In this document: positions 8,643 through 16,781 of the stretch, in pieces
Layout of the letters: each line of letters starts with the position of its first letter
How positions within the stretch are numbered: the first letter of the stretch is position 1
Source: DATBVX01 sp963696675
GTDB taxonomy: Bacteria > Pseudomonadota > Gammaproteobacteria > Steroidobacterales > Steroidobacteraceae
Direction of reading: 5' to 3'
Assembly (NCBI GenBank): GCA_963696675.1
Contig: CAVOLM010000021.1
Span: 1-64,000, forward strand
DNA: 64,000 nucleotides
Made by a program: the position numbers and the translations under genes
Notes under the pieces: generated by a model
Seen by the model: the letters and a program-made list of their open reading frames with translations, nothing else
Database searches by the model: none
Told to the model about the DNA's origin: nothing

Positions 8643-9044
8643 ATGTTGAAGACTTATACCGGTAGTTGCCACTGCGGAGCGGTTAGGTTCGAGGCCGATC
8701 TCGACCTCTCGCAAGGCACGTACAGATGCAACTGTTCAATCTGCAGACGAAACCGTTTCTGGCCCGCCGTTGCCAGGCCGGAAGGCTTTCGTCTGATCGC
8801 AGGTAGAGAGGAACTCACCGAGTATCGTTTCAACACCAAGAAGAACCAGCACTTCTTCTGCAAGCACTGCGGGGTCCGTGCCTTTGGTGTGGGAAACGAA
8901 ACACCGATTGGAAGGATGTACGGTGTCAACGTAGGTTGCCTACAGGGCGTAACGGAGGAGGAACTCTCGAAGGTTCCTATTACTTACGTCGACGGTCTGA
9001 ACGACAGATGGCAAGACACGCCTGAATTCTTTAAGCACTTGTAG
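8643..9044 (+). CDS. GFA family (glutathione-dependent formaldehyde-activating/CENP-V-like) protein, copy 1
   Basis: The 133-residue zinc-binding protein shows SCHCGAVRF at the N-terminus, CNCSIC in the middle and FCKHCGVRAFG, the three cysteine clusters of the GFA/CENP-V fold. Despite the family name, most members have no proven role with formaldehyde. It is one of four GFA genes in the array (others at 12905, 15061 and 22145). These are diverged from each other, so they look independently acquired rather than locally duplicated. Confidence 0.88.
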   Translation: MLKTYTGSCHCGAVRFEADLDLSQGTYRCNCSICRRNRFWPAVARPEGFRLIAGREELTEYRFNTKKNQHFFCKHCGVRAFGVGNETPIGRMYGVNVGCLQGVTEEELSKVPITYVDGLNDRWQDTPEFFKHL

Positions 9045-9125
9045 GCTGTCATGCTTGCCGGCGTGCGGCCTGGTCAACCCGTAACAGAAACACGCCACGT
9101 TAAAGTGTCCTATGACGGTTGTGCC

Positions 9126-9440
9126 ATGCGCGGCTTGATGCTTTTGGTGCGCGGAGCCGCTTACGCCGCGCTTCTCGGCGCGAGCTTGGGCTGCGCGGAG
9201 CGGCCGTCCGCACCCCCTTCCCAAGAGCGGCGCGAGCGATCTGCAGAGGAGCAACGCCTGGCGAATCCCCTGCCTGATGAGTTCGAACGCGAACACTCAG
9301 GTGCGCAGGTTTGCCTTTTGGGAACAAATTGCCTCGCGCTCGATAGCCGGCCGTTCGAGCTGTGTCTGATCGCGGCCGAACGCTGCCCGCAGGACGCAAG
9401 GTTGCAACTGGCCAATGAACGTGAAGGTCAAGGCAAGTAG
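9126..9440 (+). CDS. Small lipoprotein, unknown function
   Basis: The 104-residue protein starts at the ATG at 9126 (MRGLMLLVRGAAYAALLGAS) with a lipobox ending LGC. The mature part is polar and carries several cysteines in its second half (CLLGTNCLALDSRPFELC...C). It overlaps the start context of the DUF1801 gene downstream only by proximity. I recognise no family. A degenerate GTTAAAG/GTAACAG pair between 9080 and 9105 could be a decayed attC site. Confidence 0.45.
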   Translation: MRGLMLLVRGAAYAALLGASLGCAERPSAPPSQERRERSAEEQRLANPLPDEFEREHSGAQVCLLGTNCLALDSRPFELCLIAAERCPQDARLQLANEREGQGK

Positions 9441-9477
9441 TGGGGTTCTGTGGCTTGAGTTTGTCGGAGGTGAGATC

Positions 9478-9897
9478 ATGAAAAGGTCGGGCGCGAGCCA
9501 AGGCCAGTCGGCATCGGAGCTCATCACGAAAAGAATCACCGAGCTCGGGGACTGGCGCGGAAAAACCCTCGGGAGAATGCGCAAGCTCATCAAGGAAGCA
9601 GACTCCGACGTGGTCGAGGAGTGGAAGTGGATGGGCACACCGGTTTGGTCGCACGACGGCATCATCTGCACTGGCGAATCCTACAAGAGTGTCGTGAAGC
9701 TTACCTTCGCCAAGGGCGCCTCTCTGAAGGACCCGGCCCGTCTCTTCAATTCGAGTCTCGACGGAAACGTACGCCGCGCGATCGACATCCACGAAGGAGA
9801 AGAAGTTGACGAGTCCGCCTTCAAAGCGCTCGTTCGCCAAGCGGTCGTCCTCAACAGTTCTGGCAAGTCGAAATCTTCGAAGAAGTTGAAGTCCTAA
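9478..9897 (+). CDS. DUF1801 family protein (YdhG-like)
   Basis: The 139-residue protein contains the DUF1801 core: LGRMRKLIKEADSDVVEEWKW, followed by MGTPVWSHDGIICTGESYKS and a KLTFAKGASLKDPARLFNS strand-helix. The C-terminus is serine- and lysine-rich (SSGKSKSSKKLKS). CGGAGG lies eight bases before the ATG at 9478, which decides the start. DUF1801 proteins have a frataxin-like fold with no settled function and are common in gene cassettes. Confidence 0.88.
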   Translation: MKRSGASQGQSASELITKRITELGDWRGKTLGRMRKLIKEADSDVVEEWKWMGTPVWSHDGIICTGESYKSVVKLTFAKGASLKDPARLFNSSLDGNVRRAIDIHEGEEVDESAFKALVRQAVVLNSSGKSKSSKKLKS

Positions 9898-9948
9898 GGG
9901 ATTCCGGTTCGGCCATGCCGCAATCAACCTTCCGAGAACCGAGACTCG

Positions 9949-10311
9949 ATGTCCTTCCGCGAACTCCTGGCCTGGGCCTGGAGCGAGACCCCGCCGGTGC
10001 ACAAACACATCGCGAATCTGTTGATACATGTCTTTGCAGTGCCCCTGTTCGTGTTCGGACATGTGCTCCTGCTTGCGGCCATCGTCTTTGGTTGGTGGTT
10101 TTTGGTTGTCGGTCTGGTGTGCATCATCGCGACACTCATGTTGCAGGGCTTCGGCCATTCCCTGGAACGGCAACAGGTGCCGCCCTTCACGGGTCCACGT
10201 GATTTCGTGCGGCGGCTGTATGCAGAGCAATTTTGCAATTTCTGGCGATTTCTCTTTTCCGGCCAGTGGTACGCTAATCTGCGCGCGCGCAACGATCGGC
10301 GGGTTGCGTAA
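9949..10311 (+). CDS. Small membrane protein resembling Mpo1/DUF962
   Basis: The 120-residue protein has two or three membrane segments. Conserved-looking polar positions HKHIANLLIHVFAVPLFVFGH and GFGHSLERQQVPPF resemble the Asn-His and GH-x-x-E motifs of Mpo1-like (DUF962) membrane dioxygenases. The family assignment rests on motif pattern only. It precedes a methyltransferase gene by 31 bases. Confidence 0.5.
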   Translation: MSFRELLAWAWSETPPVHKHIANLLIHVFAVPLFVFGHVLLLAAIVFGWWFLVVGLVCIIATLMLQGFGHSLERQQVPPFTGPRDFVRRLYAEQFCNFWRFLFSGQWYANLRARNDRRVA

Positions 10312-10342
10312 CTGGGCGACGCAGCGGTCAGGAGAATCGCAA

Positions 10343-11161
10343 ATGGTGAGTCCCATCTACGCGCTCGGTCATTCAGGTCGCGAGTTGGAGCGACTCAGCG
10401 CACAGGATCGCCTGATCGCGCCGGTGACGCGACAGTTCTTCCGTGAGGCCGGGGTCGCGATCGGCATGCACGCGCTCGATGTTGGCAGTGGGCCGGGTGA
10501 TACCGCGTTCCTGGTCGCCGATCTGGTTGGCGAAGTTGGAACCGTGATCGGCACCGACAGAGCGGCAGCCGCGATCGCTGCGGCGACGGAAAGGGCGAGG
10601 GCCCGCGGAATACGCAACGTGAGCTTTCGCGAGGGCGATCCCACGGAGATGGTCTTCGACCGGCGCTTCGATGCCGTGGTCGGGCGATACGTCCTGCTGT
10701 TCCAGCCGGACCCGACGCTGATGCTGCGCAGGCTCACCGAGCACGTGCGGCCGGGTGGCGTGATCGCTTTTCACGAGCCGGACTGGGACAGCGCACGATC
10801 GTCTCCGCCGGCGCCGACCTACGATCGCTGCCGCGAATGGATCGGCGACGTGTTTCGCATTGCCGGCACCCCGGACACGAACATGGCCGCTCGGTTGCAC
10901 CAGGCGTTCGTCGGGGCAGGACTGACAGCGCCTACGATGCGAATGCAGACCTTTGTCGGCGGCGGTGCGGAGTGCATGGATTGGTTGCAGGCTGTCGCTG
11001 ATCTGGTCGAAAGCCTGCTGCCGGCCATCGAGAAGATGAGTCTTGCCACGGCCGCCGAGGTCGAGATCGAGACCCTGGCTGAGCGATTGCGGCGGGAGGT
11101 GATCGCAAATGGCAGCGTGATCATCGGCCGCACGGAAATCGGTGCGTGGTCACGCGTATGA
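10343..11161 (+). CDS. Class I SAM-dependent methyltransferase
   Basis: The 272-residue enzyme has the AdoMet-binding motif I HALDVGSGPGDTAFLVADLVG (at about residue 43), motif II VIGTDRAAAAIAAA, an acidic motif near REGDPTEM, and the post-motif VRPGGVIAFHEPDWD. It resembles UbiE-like small-molecule methyltransferases; the acceptor is unknown. AGGAG precedes the ATG at 10343. Its stop overlaps the next start as ATGA, implying translational coupling to the membrane protein. Confidence 0.85.
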   Translation: MVSPIYALGHSGRELERLSAQDRLIAPVTRQFFREAGVAIGMHALDVGSGPGDTAFLVADLVGEVGTVIGTDRAAAAIAAATERARARGIRNVSFREGDPTEMVFDRRFDAVVGRYVLLFQPDPTLMLRRLTEHVRPGGVIAFHEPDWDSARSSPPAPTYDRCREWIGDVFRIAGTPDTNMAARLHQAFVGAGLTAPTMRMQTFVGGGAECMDWLQAVADLVESLLPAIEKMSLATAAEVEIETLAERLRREVIANGSVIIGRTEIGAWSRV

Positions 11162-11583
11162 TCCTCAAGGCGGCAATGCGCAACTCTGAATATCGCAGTT
11201 TGCTGGTTCTGCTTCTGGTGTATGGCGCAGCAAGCCTCGTGCACTTTGGCCACAATGCTGAGTTCATAGGGGACTACCCAGGCTTACCGACGTCGTGGAC
11301 TCGTGGAGGTGTGTACCTCGCGTGGGTTGGAATGACGGCCGTGGGAGTGTGTGGGTGGTGGGTGCTATCGCGCGGCTACCAGATTGCGGGGTCGCTCGTG
11401 TTGGCCGTCTACGCGCTGCTGGGACTCGACAGTCTCGGCCACTACGTTGTAGCACCGTTCTCAGCGCACACCCCGGCGATGAACATGACGATTCTTGTAG
11501 AGGTCGTGACCGGTGCGTTGGTGTTGGTCCAAGCCGTGAAGCTCATCATCGGACGAGTGCGAAGCGCGTTAGTGAAGGATTGA
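11158..11583 (+). CDS. Four-helix membrane protein, unknown function
   Basis: The 141-residue protein has about four membrane segments and conserved-looking histidines in LVHFGHNAEFIGDYP and LDSLGHYVV. The ATG at 11158 overlaps the methyltransferase stop by four bases, and the glycosyltransferase begins at the base after its own stop. The three genes therefore form a tightly coupled unit. I recognise no family. Confidence 0.6.
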   Translation: MILKAAMRNSEYRSLLVLLLVYGAASLVHFGHNAEFIGDYPGLPTSWTRGGVYLAWVGMTAVGVCGWWVLSRGYQIAGSLVLAVYALLGLDSLGHYVVAPFSAHTPAMNMTILVEVVTGALVLVQAVKLIIGRVRSALVKD

Positions 11584-12357
11584 GTGCCAGTATCAATCTC
11601 ATTCATCATCCCGGCGTACAACGAGGAGCGGCTTCTGGGTCGCACCTTGAGTGCGATCGATGAAGCGACGCGCAGACTTGGCGAGGCAATCGAAGTCATC
11701 GTCGTTGATGACGCCTCGACCGACGGCACTGCCGCGGTCGCTCACGCGCATGGAGCGCGCGTGATCCCGGTGAGACGCCGCCAAATCGCCGCTACGCGCA
11801 ACGCGGGAGCGAGAGAGGCGGCTGGTGAGATGCTCGTGTTTGTCGACGCCGACACGATTGTTATCGAGGCCACAGTCCGGGCGGCGATCGCGGCCATGCG
11901 CGACGGCGCAGTCGGCGGCGGCAGCGCGTTTCGATTGGACGGCCGTTTACCGCGCTATGGACGCGTGCTGCTTGCCGTCATGGTGCCTCTCTTCCGCGCG
12001 GTCGGGTTGGCGAGCGGATGTTTCCTGTTCTGCACGCGCGAGGCTTTTCGCGCGGTCGGTGGCTTCGATGAGCGGCTGTTCGTTGCGGAAGAGGCCGTCA
12101 TGAGCCGGGCGCTGCGGCGCCAGGGTCGGTTCGTGATTCTCCGGGAATCCGTGACGACATCCGGGCGAAAGCTGCGGACACACTCGGGACGCGAGATTCT
12201 CGGCATGTTGCTACGGGTCATCCTCGCGGGGCCGAAGGCGCTGCGCCGGCGCGACAGCCTGGATATCTGGTATGGCGAACGGCGAGTTGACCCGGACCGA
12301 GGAGATCAGGATCGGGCGGCAGGACTGCTATCGCCGTCTAATGGAGGTAAAATATGA
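11584..12357 (+). CDS. Glycosyltransferase family 2
   Basis: The 257-residue protein starts at GTG 11584, immediately after the preceding stop. It shows a GT-A fold: SFIIPAYNEERLLGRTLSAI, the first Asp pair IVVDDASTDGT, the DxD-like VFVDADTIV and the later GGFDERLFVAEEAVMSRALRR acceptor region. It probably transfers a sugar from a nucleotide donor at the inner face of the membrane. Donor and acceptor are unknown. Linkage to a methyltransferase and a small membrane protein suggests modification of a lipid or surface glycan. Confidence 0.85.
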   Translation: MPVSISFIIPAYNEERLLGRTLSAIDEATRRLGEAIEVIVVDDASTDGTAAVAHAHGARVIPVRRRQIAATRNAGAREAAGEMLVFVDADTIVIEATVRAAIAAMRDGAVGGGSAFRLDGRLPRYGRVLLAVMVPLFRAVGLASGCFLFCTREAFRAVGGFDERLFVAEEAVMSRALRRQGRFVILRESVTTSGRKLRTHSGREILGMLLRVILAGPKALRRRDSLDIWYGERRVDPDRGDQDRAAGLLSPSNGGKI

Positions 12358-12384
12358 CCTCCGTCGGAAGCAATGGAGTGCATC

Positions 12385-12846
12385 ATGGATAACCTGGAAC
12401 CCCGCCCGTCGGTCTCATCTGCCGTCTCCTACAAGGATCCGAAAAAGGCGCTGCGCTGGCTCGAAGAAGCGTTCGGCTTCGAGCCCTCGATGGTCATCCT
12501 CGGACCCAATGACGAGCTGATGCATTCGGAAATGCGCTTCGGCGACGGTCTCGTCATGGTCGGCTCCGAATGGAGTCCGATGCACAAGAGTCCCACGTCG
12601 ATCGACGGCTTCAACACGCAGACGGTGCACATCCAGCTCACCACCGACGTCGACGCCCATTGCGAACGCGCGCGCAAGGCTGGCGCGACGATCGCAATGG
12701 AACCGACAACGCAATTCTACGGCGACCGCACCTATCGGGCCGTGGATCCCGAGGGCCACATCTGGTCCTTCGGCCAGACGGTGAAGCAGATGACCTCGGA
12801 CGAATGGGACAAGGCGATGGGGGTGAAGACGAAGACCCGGCTATGA
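12385..12846 (+). CDS. VOC (glyoxalase/bleomycin-resistance) family protein, copy 1
   Basis: The 153-residue protein has the VOC beta-alpha-beta-beta-beta layout: SAVSYKDPKKALRWLEEAFGF, HSEMRFGDGLVMVGSEW, VDAHCERARKAGATIAMEP and YRAVDPEGHIWSFGQTV. It resembles the PhnB/YycE-like group that includes resistance proteins and small-molecule dioxygenase relatives. GGAG precedes the ATG at 12385. An attC-like half site begins eleven bases after the stop, so this is a cassette gene. Confidence 0.85.
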   Translation: MDNLEPRPSVSSAVSYKDPKKALRWLEEAFGFEPSMVILGPNDELMHSEMRFGDGLVMVGSEWSPMHKSPTSIDGFNTQTVHIQLTTDVDAHCERARKAGATIAMEPTTQFYGDRTYRAVDPEGHIWSFGQTVKQMTSDEWDKAMGVKTKTRL

Positions 12847-12856
12847 CAGTGACGAT

Positions 12857-12877
12857 GGCTCAACGCGGACCTTAGGC
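12857..12877 (+). repeat. attC-like half site (L'/R' side)
   Basis: The segment GGCTCAACGCGGACCTTAGGC is one base from the array consensus GGCTCAACGCGGACGTTAGGC. It separates the VOC gene from the second GFA gene. Confidence 0.6.
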
Positions 12878-12904
12878 GTAACGAGGTCTCCGACGAGGTG
12901 CTCA

Positions 12905-13309
12905 ATGTCTTCCCGAACAGCCTCTTGTTCTTGCGGACAATTGCGGGTTCACGTCGAGGGCGAACCACGAGGCGTTGGCATTTGCCACTGTCTCGCCTGC
13001 CAGCGAAGGACCGGCAGCACCTTCGCAGCACTGGCCAGCTTCTCTGCTCCGTTCGAAGTCTTTGGTACCGCCACCGAATACATCCGCATCGGGGACCAAG
13101 GCGCAAAGTTCATCTTCAGATTCTGCCCAGTCTGTGGGACTACCGTCTTCCATACAGAAGAAGGTCACGATGAGTCTGTGAGCGTCGCAGTGGGCGCGTT
13201 TGCCGACCCTAAGTTTCCAGCGCCTCGAGTTTCGGTCTACGACAGCCGCAGGCACCCGTGGGTTCAGTTGCCGCCAGGGACGAGAACGTTCGATAGAGAT
13301 CCGACCTGA
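12905..13309 (+). CDS. GFA family protein, copy 2
   Basis: The 134-residue protein carries CSCGQLRV, CHCLACQRRTGSTFA and FCPVCGTTVFHT, the zinc-binding clusters of the GFA/CENP-V fold. Its C-terminus (DSRRHPWVQLPPGTRTFDR) is typical of the subfamily with a tryptophan-proline tail. GAGG lies upstream of the ATG at 12905. It follows an attC-like half site directly. Confidence 0.9.
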   Translation: MSSRTASCSCGQLRVHVEGEPRGVGICHCLACQRRTGSTFAALASFSAPFEVFGTATEYIRIGDQGAKFIFRFCPVCGTTVFHTEEGHDESVSVAVGAFADPKFPAPRVSVYDSRRHPWVQLPPGTRTFDRDPT

Positions 13310-13354
13310 TCACTAACTCTGACTGATTTGTCTCTGGTTCTGAGGGGTGCTGAT

Positions 13355-13690
13355 ATGGCGTTCGGCCTCAATGTTGTCCTTTCCGCATTGATCATTGGTA
13401 TCGCGGCTTGGCTGTCTGGCAGGTTTCCGCGAGCCGCCGGTTTCTTGGTCGCTCTGCCCTTGGCGACCATGCTCGTATTGCCAATGGCGTACGCTCAACA
13501 TCACGACACAGAGAAGACGGTCGAATTTGCGAAAAGTATCCTCATCGCCGTTCCGGTCGTAATGCTTTTTCTCCTCCCGTTTATTCTTGCGCTTCGATAC
13601 GGTTTATCATTTTGGTCATCGTATGTTCTTGCGTGTCTCTGGCTGATCCCGGCGTTTTTTTTCCATCGCTATCTTGTGCGGCTTCTTTAG
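13355..13690 (+). CDS. Small membrane protein (DUF3147/GlpM-like)
   Basis: The 111-residue protein has three to four membrane segments (NVVLSALIIGIAAWLSG, AAGFLVALPLATMLVLPM and two in the C-terminal half). The glycine-rich first helix followed by a proline-containing second helix resembles DUF3147/GlpM-like proteins; this is a pattern-based guess. GAGGGG precedes the ATG at 13355. No complete attC site flanks it. Confidence 0.55.
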   Translation: MAFGLNVVLSALIIGIAAWLSGRFPRAAGFLVALPLATMLVLPMAYAQHHDTEKTVEFAKSILIAVPVVMLFLLPFILALRYGLSFWSSYVLACLWLIPAFFFHRYLVRLL

Positions 13691-13743
13691 AGTCACGAGT
13701 AATGTGTAGGCGCTGAATGCTTGGCGGCAGGAGCGTGTTCCAG

Positions 13744-14058
13744 ATGCCAAATGCTGAAGTGAAAGTACGAGAAGCCCTTGCGGAATATTTGCAGGATCCA
13801 ACCAAGGTCGGCCTGGACACCGAGCTCGTGATTCTCGCGCGCGCTCTCAGCGCCTTGCCTGTGTATGAGGATATGGGAGGTGTTCTCTTGATTCGGCCAT
13901 CTGGCGAGGTGTTGGTGGTTCACTCGAACCAGGAGTGGACTGATAGAGCCGAATGTGAGGTCGTGACTGACGCCGAGTGGATCTCGCACGCCTACGACTC
14001 TTGTATCCAGCGCTATCCGAAGCTGCGAGAAGCGATCGAGGAACTGAGAGCATCATGA
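13744..14058 (+). CDS. Small acidic protein, unknown function
   Basis: The 104-residue soluble protein begins MPNAEVKVREALAEYLQDP and contains the strand pair GGVLLIRPSGEVLVVHSNQEW, then a helix with YDSCIQRYPKLREAIEELRAS. GGCAGGAG precedes the ATG at 13744; an in-frame ATG at 13717 is also possible. The gene ends nine bases before a perfect left-hand attC core (ATCTAAC), which supports it being a real cassette gene. I recognise no family. Confidence 0.55.
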   Translation: MPNAEVKVREALAEYLQDPTKVGLDTELVILARALSALPVYEDMGGVLLIRPSGEVLVVHSNQEWTDRAECEVVTDAEWISHAYDSCIQRYPKLREAIEELRAS

Positions 14059-14066
14059 GCGGGCGC

Positions 14067-14086
14067 ATCTAACAACGTTCAGCACG
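14067..14086 (+). repeat. attC-like half site (R''/L'' side)
   Basis: ATCTAACAACGTTCAGCACG carries a perfect RYYYAAC core followed by AACGTTCAGC. It lies just after the stop of the plus-strand gene, as a left attC half should. The right half is missing. A minus-strand gene follows immediately, which suggests a rearrangement or insertion into the site. Confidence 0.5.
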
Positions 14087-14091
14087 GAAAC

Positions 14092-14939
14092 TCATGTGCT
14101 GTACAAAGTAATCAGCAACAGGACGAATCGGTAGCCTAGAACGATGGCCGCGATGGCCACCGTGAGCACGGAAGTCTGGAGAACGCGAGCAACGCCGCGC
14201 GTGCCGTAAACCGTTCCCGTTGCGATGTACAAGTACACCGCGCTCGCTAAGACCAGGGTAATGGACAGAACGTAATCCAGCCTGTCGGAAGCGAAACCGG
14301 CCCCGCCCATCATCAGGTCCACCGGCGGAATCGCCGTTGCCACAGATAAGAGCAACAGCAGGAACGCATAGCAGTGAAGCGAAAACACCGCATGCGCAAC
14401 CAGCGGGCGCCGGTTTCGAAGGAACACGAGTGCCGGCACGAGCGCAAACGACAGAGCCATGAATATGATGAGCGATCGCGCGTTCAGTGCCACTGCCTGG
14501 TTGAAAACGGGGGTGCGTAGTCGGCAAGCGTGCTCTGCAACGTCTCCAAGCGATGCGCTACCAGAGATTGTGCGAAGTCGCTCCACGGTTGAGTGTGAAG
14601 ATGCGCATCGAGCGTCGTCGTGAAGATTTGGCCCCCGGTCAACGACTCTGTCGCGAAGAACAGCACGTTGGCGATGAAGAACAGGGGGACCGGCGCGATA
14701 TAGGGCTTCCTTTTGCCCTGTAAGTAAGCGGCCGTGAGAAGGCCCGGACGGCTCACCAGATATCGAAAGGTGCGAATAAGGCGACTATCGATGTTGGTGA
14801 ACGCTTCGAAGATCTGCGCGAACAAGCCACGCAGAGTGAGTTCGCGCTCGCGCAGCCGGCGTTCTCCGCAGGCCGGGCAGAAGGGCGTGGATACACCGTT
14901 GTTACAGGTGGGACAGGTCCACAGCTCGGTCGCGGTCAT
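14092..14939 (-). CDS. DUF3667-like zinc-ribbon membrane protein (one frameshift)
   Basis: Read on the minus strand from ATG 14939, the protein starts with a zinc ribbon (CPTCNNGVSTPFCPACGERR). It continues through a linker helix (LRGLFAQIFEAFTNIDSRLI), a RTFRYLVSRPGLLTAAYLQGKRKPY segment characteristic of DUF3667, and about five membrane helices. The frame changes near 14512, where one C is probably missing from a run of C (YAPP-VFNQAV). The corrected length is about 282 residues. Its orientation opposes most array genes. Function unknown. Confidence 0.72.
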
Positions 14940-15060
14940 CGTCGTCCCCACCTTGTCCTCGTTCAAGGCTGACAGTTGAACACACAACAGCCGCGGCCGG
15001 ACAAGCACATCTGGGGAGGTAAAGTACTTGGGTGTCAGAGGTAATCTGGAATTCAGACGA

Positions 15061-15479
15061 ATGCCGCCGAAAGTGGCGGCTGCCAGTGCGGGCATATCCG
15101 GTACCGCGCCCCACGGAAGCCGCTAGCGCTGTACGTTTGCCATTGCACTGAATGTCAAAAGCAGTCTTCTTCCGCGTTTGGCATTTCATTTGTTATCCGG
15201 CGAGACACATTCAAAGTAGTACAAGGTGATCCCGCATTCTGGACACGGCAAACGGCCTCCGGACATGCGCTGGAATGTGCCTTCTGCCGTAGTTGCGGAT
15301 CGCGACTGTGGCATCAGAGCTCTGGTTACCTCGAGACGCTAAACGTCAAGGGAGGCTCACTAGATGAGGCCGTGGACCTGACCAACGCGGTACATATCTG
15401 GACATCGAGCAAACTACCAGGCGTGACTATTCCAGATGAGGCGCTTTGCTATCCGAAAGAGCCCGGTGGTCTGTACTGA
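15061..15479 (+). CDS. GFA family protein, copy 3 (start obscured by frameshift)
   Basis: Reading from about 15060 in frame to the TGA at 15477-15479 gives a full GFA protein: SGGCQCGHIRYRAP, CHCTECQKQSSSAFGISF, CAFCRSCGSRLWHQ and a YPKEPGGLY C-terminus. No ATG lies in this frame after the upstream stop at 15042. The ATG at 15061 is in the adjacent frame, so one base is probably lost between 15061 and 15075. The gene is about 139 residues when repaired. It is easily missed by automatic calling for lack of a start. Confidence 0.7.
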
Positions 15480-15517
15480 TGCAGTCCTGTCGAGTGAGAC
15501 TCATTCTGGAGGACGAA

Positions 15518-16226
15518 ATGTATTTGGGTAAGCGTTCGTGCGTTTGTGCCGTTGTCGTCGTGGCTCTGTACCTGATGGAGCATCAGTGTCAGTGGCGCGA
15601 GCACAAGCGACCGACAAAGCCGCTCACGACCACCGGCTTTTTAGCTGTCTTGAGGACGGGCTGAAGTCGAAGGAGTTCGGGTGTCAACTCCTTGCCAAAG
15701 TGCAAGTCTCACAGTTCCCCGAAGGGCCGCTCTTCTGGCATGTGAATAGGCTGCAGATGAGCGAGACCGCCGAAGCCGCCAACAATCAAGCCGGTACGGT
15801 TGTCGAAGCGGAAGGCAAGCTCTGGTTCTTCAGTTTCGGCCGCAAGAACGACGTGCCGAAGCAGGGTGAATTAGTCGCCAGCGTCGGGCCGCTAGAGTTG
15901 ACCTCGGACAAATTACCTGCGGCTAAGTCGTACGAGGTAGTGGCCTATCTCGCCGTGATGCCGCCGAAGGCATACACCGTAGTTCACACCCACCCGGGTC
16001 CAGAGGCTTGGTACGTGTTAGCGGGGGAGCAGTGTCTTGAGACTCCGGAGAGGGTAATAAAAGCCCGAGCAGGGGAGGAGCAGTGGCCCCGCCCACGACC
16101 CCGATGCGCTTGACCAATAGCGGGTCGTCAGTCCGGCGTGCCTTGTTCATCGTGATACATGACGCTGCTCAACCGTGGACCATCCCGACGGAGGAGTGGA
16201 AGCCGACCGGGGCCTGTGACCGCTGA
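15518..16226 (+). CDS. Secreted cupin-domain protein (two frameshifts)
   Basis: GGAGG precedes the ATG at 15518, which begins a signal peptide (MYLGKRSCVCAVVVVALYL). The frame moves near 15580 to SVSVARAQATDKAAHDH. It moves again near 16080, after which VAPPTTPMRLTNSG leads to the TGA at 16224-16226. The cupin core reads VVHTHPGPEAWYVLAGEQ, with the histidine pair and Glu of the metal site. About 236 residues after correction. Function unknown; the export signal places it in the periplasm. Confidence 0.68.
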
Positions 16227-16246
16227 CATTTGTCGGGGAGAGCGCA

Positions 16247-16632
16247 ATGAATCTTGCCAACGCAAAGGTTGCTCAGCTTCTGATCCCAGTCGATGACTTT
16301 GAGAAGGGCGTGGCGTTCTATCGAGACGTTTTAGGCGTGCCGTTTCTGTTCACTGCGCCCCCTCAGATGGCATTCTTCAATTGCGGTGGCGTTCGGCTGC
16401 TTGTAGGAGTCATGCCGCCCGGCCAGAAGGCTCAGCGGGGGTCTGCCATTTACTTCCAGGTCCCGGACATCCGCGCGGGTATTTGTCGCTCAAGGGCAGC
16501 GGCGTCAAATTCAATGCGGAGCCTCACGTCGTGAACCGGACGGCGAAATCCGAGCTATGGTTGGCGGAGTTCACTGACCCTGATGGCAACCAGTTGGCGC
16601 TCATGAGCGAGGTGGCGGTCGGTGGTGCCTAA
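16247..16632 (+). CDS. VOC family protein, copy 2 (one frameshift)
   Basis: The protein begins MNLANAKVAQLLIPVDDFEKG, continues AFYRDVLGVPFLF, and after one missing base near 16480 ends YLSLKGSGVKFNAEPH...EFTDPDGNQLALMSE. This is a complete single-module VOC protein of 128 residues. GGGGAG precedes the ATG at 16247. A complete attC-like site overlaps its last codons, as is usual when the cassette stop codon lies in or near the R'' core. Confidence 0.82.
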
Positions 16633-16714
16633 GAACGTGTTGGAGAGAACGCGAAATGGATAGAGTGCCGGCATTCATCACACAACGGCGCCTTGCTCAG
16701 CGCGGACGGTAGGC
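16627..16714 (+). repeat. Complete attC-like recombination site
   Basis: Left arm GCCTAAGAACGTGTTGGAGAG and right arm TTGCTCAGCGCGGACGGTAGGC form an 88-base imperfect palindrome. Each core differs by one base from GCCTAAC and GTTAGGC. The VOC gene's TAA stop lies inside the left core. The length is the same as the site at 3206-3293. Confidence 0.65.
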
Positions 16715-16781
16715 GGCGAAGACAGCCGCGCTGACTCTGCGGCGTGAGGGACCCAGGCCCGACGACAGCGTTGACTCTCAA

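Noticed and set aside
7629..8714. A 361-codon minus-strand frame
   Set aside because: It mirrors the TPR part of the regulator gene and part of the first GFA gene. The product is low-complexity and lacks a ribosome site.
13721..14058. SMI1/KNR4-type immunity protein at 13744
   Set aside because: The strand GGVLLIRPSGEVLVVHSN gives a faint resemblance, but the family's conserved tryptophan and glycine positions are not visible.
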